Source: Verrucomicrobiales bacterium
GTDB lineage: Bacteria; Verrucomicrobiota; Verrucomicrobiia; Verrucomicrobiales; DEV007
Assembly: GCA_012960505.1 (NCBI GenBank)
Contig: DUBC01000030.1
Coordinates: 186,001-250,000 of the forward strand
DNA: 64,000 nt
Direction: 5' to 3'
Shown: positions 59,502-64,000 of the stretch, piece by piece
Position numbering within the stretch: the stretch's first letter is position 1
Layout: every line of letters begins with the position of its first letter
Notes under the pieces: model-generated
Databases searched by the model: none
What the model was told of the DNA's origin: nothing
Seen by the model: only the letters and a program-made list of their open reading frames with translations
Program-made: the position numbers and the translations under genes

Positions 59502-60224
59502 CTACTTAGGATCTTTTACCGACTTCTTCGCTGCCCAATAAATAGCACGGACAACTAACTTCTGTAGGGCCGGGTTAGGCCAGGCCTTTTCATCATGTCC
59601 AAGGCCTGTGTTGAAGAGTCGCCCCTTTCCATATTCATGAATCCAGATCATTGAATGATTCTCTTTTCCTCGGTCAATTCTTCCCAAGTGATGTAATTTA
59701 TCCTCGGTCTCGGGATGTAATTTATCTCGATAGGATTCATCATGAATTATAAAAGGTTTCATCCCTTTGGTAATCGGATGATTCTGATCAGTAAAGATAA
59801 TTTTAAATTCCCCTCCACCATGACCAATGAATCGGCCGCCGAACAACTTCCAGTAAGTATCTGATTTCTTGAATGCGTCCGTTGCATGAACTCCAACAAC
59901 GCCACCACCTTTCTTTACATAGGTTTCAAGGCCACTCTCCTGTGAAGGATCAGTGAAATTTCCTCCCGACCCAAAGAAAAGAACCACGTCATAGTCTTTA
60001 ATATTCTCAGCCTTCAAATCATCAAGTTTGTTACTAAAAATTAGCTCAAAGTCTCCCTGCTTTTTGAACAAAGGAACTATGGCCTCGTAATAACCTTTCC
60101 AGTCATGATCCCGGCCACCCATATAAAGAATCTTAATCTTCTCGTGATGATCTGCCTTCACTTCATGCGCACAGATAAAACAAATAAATAGAATCAATAA
60201 TGATTGAAATTTAAAGAAATTCAT
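59502..60224 (-). CDS. Secreted ThuA-domain protein
   Basis: The 240-residue product has a signal peptide (LLILFICFICAHEVKA) and a compact ThuA domain: KIKILYMGGRDHDWKGYYEAIVPLF, YDVVLFFGSGGNFTD, YVKKGGGVVGVHATDAF, LFGGRFIGHGGGEFKIIF, HPITKGM, FIIHDESYRDKL and KGRLFNTGLGHDEKAW. The His-rich strands resemble those of other PVC ThuA proteins, with VGVHATDAF in the position of the glutamine-amidotransferase nucleophile turn. The reaction is unknown. It precedes the sialidase by 20 bases, suggesting co-expression. It is divergent from the cupin gene across 194 bp. Confidence 0.88.
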   Translation of the reverse strand: MNFFKFQSLLILFICFICAHEVKADHHEKIKILYMGGRDHDWKGYYEAIVPLFKKQGDFELIFSNKLDDLKAENIKDYDVVLFFGSGGNFTDPSQESGLETYVKKGGGVVGVHATDAFKKSDTYWKLFGGRFIGHGGGEFKIIFTDQNHPITKGMKPFIIHDESYRDKLHPETEDKLHHLGRIDRGKENHSMIWIHEYGKGRLFNTGLGHDEKAWPNPALQKLVVRAIYWAAKKSVKDPK

Positions 60225-60418
60225 TCCTTAAACTAACAGGAATTAGTAAATTAGTGTCGGCTTTTTTTTGAAAATCATCGCAGCCTAATGGACTAGGAAG
60301 GTTAAATCCTCTCACTGGTCAAATTTACATAGTATTTTAAGTTTCATTTAAGTTCTTTGCGTTTTTTTGCGGTAGATGATGATTGCAGTAAATAAAATCC
60401 CTCTTTACTCTTTTCACT

Positions 60419-60787
60419 ATGGCCACCGCACTTGAAACAGAATCGACCTCCAAGCCATTCCTTCGTGATCCAGCAAAAATCACTCCCTGGTCCGAAACTT
60501 GTGGAGCAATTCGATGCCTAATCGAAGAATCCGATCTTGCTGCGGCTGAAGTCCATCACGTCAAAATTCAAGATGCGAAGCTCCACTATCATAAAAAAAC
60601 GGATGAGATTTACTACATCATTGACGGTGAAGGCAAACTCATCCTTGACGATGAAGAAATCTCAGTCAAAAAAGGTGTCGTTGTCTACGTTCCAAGAGGA
60701 GTTAAGCATAAAGCAGTCGGCAACCTAACAGTACTTACCGTATGCATTCCGCGTGGAGTTCTCGACGACGTACACGAAGTCGAATGA
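60419..60787 (+). CDS. Small single-domain cupin protein
   Basis: The 122-residue product is a single cupin barrel without a signal peptide. Cupin motif 1 is KLHYHKKTDEIYYIIDGEG, with two His and one Glu as metal ligands, and motif 2 is VVVYVPRGVKHKAVGN with the third His. All usual metal ligands are present, so it can hold a divalent metal. Small cupins serve as sugar isomerases, dioxygenases or ligand sensors, and the sequence alone does not decide. It is one of the few predicted cytoplasmic proteins here, monocistronic, followed by hairpins that could end transcription. Confidence 0.88.
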   Translation: MATALETESTSKPFLRDPAKITPWSETCGAIRCLIEESDLAAAEVHHVKIQDAKLHYHKKTDEIYYIIDGEGKLILDDEEISVKKGVVVYVPRGVKHKAVGNLTVLTVCIPRGVLDDVHEVE

Positions 60788-60851
60788 TCAGAGAAATAGT
60801 CAAGCGAAGCCAATAGAAAGATAAGTCTTTTCATTAACTTCTACTCCCACA

Positions 60852-60867
60852 ACTCCCTCGGGGGAGT
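60852..60867. terminator. GC-rich hairpin between convergent cupin and DUF1552 genes
   Basis: ACTCCC (60852-60857) pairs perfectly with GGGAGT (60862-60867) across TCGG, a stable short hairpin. A weaker AAAGA/TCTTT hairpin (60817-60830) with a short T run precedes it, nearer the cupin stop. Together they are placed to end transcripts from both sides. Confidence 0.4.
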
Positions 60868-60889
60868 GGTAAAGGAAACTTATTATCGC

Positions 60890-62170
60890 TTAGGCGAGTA
60901 AGCCTTTCAAAGGCCCGGTACTATCAGCAAATTGTTCCATACCTGCACCCATTAACTGAGCTTGCGAGAGCCACAAATTGGCCAGTGGTGTTTTTTCAGG
61001 ACAATTAATAATGCGGCCTGTCTTGATTCTGCCGTTGGCAGAACCTGCTACAATAATGGGAAGTTCATCCATGGTGTGGTCTTTTCCATCTCCCAATCCT
61101 GAACCCAAAGTAATCATAGAGTGATCTAAAAGGGTTCCCTCTCCCTCCTTAATGGCATCCAGCTGTTCCAACACTTCGGCAAACAACTCCACATAAAACA
61201 GATCCACTTGTGCAAGAATCTTCTTTACGTCTTCTCTGCCTTGCGAATGGGTAAGTCCATGATGTGATTTAGTAAAATTCAATTCATGGAATCGCTGAGG
61301 AGTTCCCCACCTTTCAGGTGCGAACATGAACGTGGCAACATGCGTGAGGTCTCCTTGAAATGCCAGTACAAGCAATTTACTCATCATCCGTATGTACTCT
61401 CCACGCGTCATGGGCGCTTCATCCGGCTCTTTCATATCCGCCCTCTCATGCGTGGCGTAGTACCTGCTTAGCTTCTCAATTTGTTTTTCAATTTCCCTTA
61501 CGGAAGTGAAGTACTCATCCAACTTGTCTTTGTCATGGCGACTCAGATTCTTTTCAAAGTTCGCAGCATCCTTCAAAATTAAGTCCGTAATATCCTTGTC
61601 TGATTTTCCCGTCTTAAACAGACGCTTGTAGACCTGCAGAGGGTCTTTCATCGACGTTGCTACATGCTCCGGCCCGTACCAAGAGATGTTGTCCAAATAG
61701 ATCGATTCTTTGAGATCTTTAAACGTATTACAATTCAGCTCCAAGGATCGAATAGGTGTCCGGTGGCTTACCTTATCTGCAATCAGATGGTCTAAGGTCC
61801 TGTCCATCGGGTAAGGCGATTTTAACTCGCCATGAGGATTGGCTGACGACAGGTAACATGAACTGCATTGATTGTGCACATCAATCCCTCTCACGTTGAC
61901 CCGTGACAAGCCCGTGATCATCGTGATTTTTCCGCCCACGTTCTGCAGTGGTTTTAAAGTGGGCATTGATAAAAAATCTTGATCGCCCTTCTCAGGGAAA
62001 AAATGATCCCTCACAAAACCCATCGGGGAATAAAACGAAGCAAAACGCAGGGAAGGCTCCTTTAACTTTTTAGTTACCGGCTCCTCTGCATTCATCTCCA
62101 ACCAAGGAAGAGCCATGACACTGCCTCCCGCACCGAACAAGAATTTGCGTCTATCAATATGTTTCATCAT
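60890..62170 (-). CDS. DUF1552 family protein, Tat-exported (pair B3)
   Basis: The 426-residue product starts with a Tat signal (HIDRRKFLFGAGGSVMALPWLEM). DUF1552 landmarks are MITGLSRVNVRGIDVHNQCSSC, DRTLDHLIADKV, SVREIEKQIEKLSRYY and SMITLGSGLGDGKDHTMDELPIIVAGSANG. The His-rich HxxSH block of the family appears as DGKDH, the form common in many DUF1552 proteins. The C-terminus PLANLWLSQAQLMG closely parallels the B1 protein. It overlaps the stop of its cytochrome partner by 4 bases (ATGA), showing translational coupling. Function unproven. Confidence 0.93.
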   Translation of the reverse strand: MMKHIDRRKFLFGAGGSVMALPWLEMNAEEPVTKKLKEPSLRFASFYSPMGFVRDHFFPEKGDQDFLSMPTLKPLQNVGGKITMITGLSRVNVRGIDVHNQCSSCYLSSANPHGELKSPYPMDRTLDHLIADKVSHRTPIRSLELNCNTFKDLKESIYLDNISWYGPEHVATSMKDPLQVYKRLFKTGKSDKDITDLILKDAANFEKNLSRHDKDKLDEYFTSVREIEKQIEKLSRYYATHERADMKEPDEAPMTRGEYIRMMSKLLVLAFQGDLTHVATFMFAPERWGTPQRFHELNFTKSHHGLTHSQGREDVKKILAQVDLFYVELFAEVLEQLDAIKEGEGTLLDHSMITLGSGLGDGKDHTMDELPIIVAGSANGRIKTGRIINCPEKTPLANLWLSQAQLMGAGMEQFADSTGPLKGLLA

Positions 62171-64000
62171 TTTCTCTTTTGGTTAAATATTGGGTGGACC
62201 ACCGTATATTTGATGATGTTTCTCAATTTGTAATTATCCTTCTTACTCGCTTTGGTAATTTCATCCACAGCAAACCGGTCTATCAACGTCAACTCTCGCC
62301 CTAGGCCATAAGAAAGTAAATGCTTAATGAAAGCCTTAGCAAACAGATCCTTTTCCGCTAGCACAGCATCCTTAAAACCGACAACGTCTTTGAAAGCATG
62401 TTTTCCAAACAATATGCCACTGGCGTCCACCTTCAATCCGGTCCGATACTCATCTCGCCAGCGTCCTAGCAAATCGTAATTCTCCAAAGCAAAGCCCAAA
62501 GGGTCAATCTTTTGATGGCAGCTCGCACATCGGGAGTCTTCTCTGTGTTGATTTAGCTTTTGCCTCACGGTCAGACCTTGCTCTTTAAGCGTAGTGTCGT
62601 CCGCCTTCAAGTCAGGCACATCGTCAGGCGGGGGCTCGGGAGGATCATTGAAAATAACCGAGGAAACCCAAGATCCTCGCGTGATGGGCAATGATCGAAA
62701 CGGCCCCGATGTCATCACCATCACAGCCCCTGTTGTAATCACGCCACCGTATCTTCTGTCCTTTAGCGGCGTCCGAGTGAAATTAATATCGCGGAGGTTT
62801 ACGTTAATGCCATAGGTGGCCGCCCTGCCTTGATACCATTCCTCTAACAAGTGACTGCGGTAGGTAAAGTCAGAATCGATCAATTCCATGATTGGTCGAT
62901 TCTCAATGAAAACCGTTTCAAAATTCAGCAGCGGTTCCAACATCATATGCATTCCTCTCTTGTACGATATTTTGTCGTCGCCACCGAAGTAGTAATCTCG
63001 ATGTGTTTTAAAATCAGGTGATGCGGAAACCAAATTGTTAATCTTTAGCCATTGAGGCGCAAAACTGTCACAGAAGTTTTTCACGCGACGATCATTGAGC
63101 ATTCGATCGACTTGCTCTCCTATAACCTCTGAGTTCTGAAGCTTCCCCTCCCCCGCCAATACCAATAATTCATCATCAGGGATCGAGCTCCACAGGAAAA
63201 AAGACAGACGGGTCGCCAAATTAAATGAGTCATAATTCGATGAGACACCACTTGCCTCGTCGTGAACCATAATGAATCGCGGAGAAGCCAATGCCCCTGA
63301 CACGACATCCTTCATACTCGTGGTAAAATCGCCACTTTTCTTGTACTGCTTGTCAAAATACTCCGTGTACAAATTTAGGGTTTTTGTGTCAGCTGGAGAT
63401 CTAAATGCCCTGAGAAGAAATTTCCGAATGCGTTCATGTGCTATTCTTTCGATAGGTTGCTTCAGTTCTGGTTCCTCATCATTATCCCGCTTCCATCTAC
63501 CTACTATCTCCTCTTTAGCGACATCTTGGTTACCTTTCGCAATTTCCTCAATCTGAAGTTTACTCAACCCAGATCGAAACAAACGAACATCATTAAGATC
63601 TCCGTGGAAAGGTTCGTTTTGATGCGACCCGATATGCATCGGTTCCGCACTCTGGGTGTAGAGCTTACCCACAATCGCCTTACTGCCGACCTGCTTTCCA
63701 TCCACGTATAGATTCATTTGCTTGCCGTCGAAGGTGCCGGCAACGTGATGCCACTTACCATCGGCAAGGGCATTTGGTTTCACTGGGGCGCCAAATTCCA
63801 CATAGCGGCCTTCGATGCCCGCACCCATCCAAATCCCCCAGGTTCCATCCGTGCCACCAATAGCCAACAACTGGCGGCGCCACGAATCCTCACGACGAAC
63901 AATAGTCTGCCACTTTTCGGTCGTTTTGGATGGACGTATCCAGGCGCTAAGAGTCAATCCCGTGCTACGCGTCGCAACAGATTTATCTACTGTAATGGAG
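62167..64000 (-). CDS. LamG-DUF1595-DUF1592-DUF1588-DUF1585 cytochrome protein (pair B3), 5' end cut by window edge
   Basis: The frame stays open to the right edge, past the apparent TTG at 63957, so the N-terminus (normally signal peptide, PSCyt1, DUF1587) is outside. The visible part begins within a LamG-like domain (LTLSAWIRPS, KWHHVAGTFDGKQMNLYVDGKQ, NDVRLFRSGLS). It then passes to DUF1595 (RKFLLRAFRSPADTKTLNLYTEYFD), DUF1592 (NLATRLSFFLWSSIPDDELLVLAGEGKL), DUF1588 (IDSDFTYRSHLL) with CASCHQKIDPLG 120 residues from the end, and DUF1585 (FIKHLLSYGLGRELTLIDRFAVDEI). It is co-translated with the DUF1552 gene. LamG lies between the DUF1587 and DUF1595 positions, unlike B1. Confidence 0.92.
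   Translation of the reverse strand, partial: SITVDKSVATRSTGLTLSAWIRPSKTTEKWQTIVRREDSWRRQLLAIGGTDGTWGIWMGAGIEGRYVEFGAPVKPNALADGKWHHVAGTFDGKQMNLYVDGKQVGSKAIVGKLYTQSAEPMHIGSHQNEPFHGDLNDVRLFRSGLSKLQIEEIAKGNQDVAKEEIVGRWKRDNDEEPELKQPIERIAHERIRKFLLRAFRSPADTKTLNLYTEYFDKQYKKSGDFTTSMKDVVSGALASPRFIMVHDEASGVSSNYDSFNLATRLSFFLWSSIPDDELLVLAGEGKLQNSEVIGEQVDRMLNDRRVKNFCDSFAPQWLKINNLVSASPDFKTHRDYYFGGDDKISYKRGMHMMLEPLLNFETVFIENRPIMELIDSDFTYRSHLLEEWYQGRAATYGINVNLRDINFTRTPLKDRRYGGVITTGAVMVMTSGPFRSLPITRGSWVSSVIFNDPPEPPPDDVPDLKADDTTLKEQGLTVRQKLNQHREDSRCASCHQKIDPLGFALENYDLLGRWRDEYRTGLKVDASGILFGKHAFKDVVGFKDAVLAEKDLFAKAFIKHLLSYGLGRELTLIDRFAVDEITKASKKDNYKLRNIIKYTVVHPIFNQKRK

Noticed and set aside
1-64000. tRNA, rRNA, CRISPR, transposase, integrase or phage genes
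   Set aside because: None was recognised in the gaps or reading frames; all gaps except 3114-3533 are shorter than about 220 bases and no spaced direct repeats were found.

Overview
The window comes from a marine- or soil-type member of the PVC superphylum, most likely Verrucomicrobiota; Planctomycetota is the main alternative. The evidence is the gene content. Seven cytochrome-type PSD proteins (the PSCyt/PSD families DUF1549, DUF1553, DUF1585, DUF1587, DUF1588, DUF1592, DUF1595) sit with eight Tat-exported DUF1501 or DUF1552 proteins. There is also a 'membrane-bound dehydrogenase' (Piru_Ver_Nterm) propeller, a PQQ-like propeller of the DWPQWRG type, DUF6288, DUF5722, ThuA, YdjY and SHD1 domains. 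The lamin-tail/CotH protein and the autotransporter-type stalk with a C-terminal ...RFLVRLK domain point towards Verrucomicrobiota. Nearly every product has a Sec or Tat signal, so this is a periplasmic or surface polymer-degradation island and not a core-genome region. I saw no rRNA, tRNA, CRISPR array, transposase, integrase or replication origin.

Layout. 1-3.5 kb: a truncated lamin-tail/CotH protein diverging from a secreted esterase, then the only gap above 300 bases (3114-3533). 3.5-7.0 kb: a minus-strand operon of Gfo/Idh/MocA oxidoreductase, HEAT protein and DUF1501. 7.2-17.7 kb: large secreted single genes, namely a metzincin-like protease with an autotransporter-type stalk, an SGNH hydrolase, a 1500-residue propeller/HEAT/cytochrome/dimethylformamidase-like fusion, and a sialate O-acetylesterase with PA14 and SHD1 domains. 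17.9-20.6 kb: a PQQ-like propeller and a DUF5722 putative glycosidase. 20.8-28.9 kb: two PSD/DUF1501 pairs separated by a small PH-domain membrane protein.

28.9-53.7 kb: twelve tightly packed minus-strand genes that look like one transcription unit. In transcription order they are YdjY, DUF6288, PSD(DUF1592 type), DUF1552, a tandem acetylesterase, two more SGNH acetylesterases, a second PSD(DUF1592)/DUF1552 pair, ThuA, and a PSD1 protein carrying a LamG-like insert with its DUF1501 partner. 53.9-64 kb: a stand-alone LamG-like protein, another PSD/DUF1501 pair, a sialidase, a second ThuA protein, a cupin, and a third DUF1552/PSD(DUF1592) pair that runs off the right edge.

How the genes may work together (inference). 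Esterases, sialidase, putative glycosidase and protease would strip an acetylated, possibly sialic-acid-like or protein-linked polymer. The PSD cytochromes, each paired with an alkaline-phosphatase-clan DUF1501 or DUF1552 protein, would supply an uncharacterised redox or hydrolytic step. LamG-like modules placed in four different proteins would anchor the machinery to the substrate.
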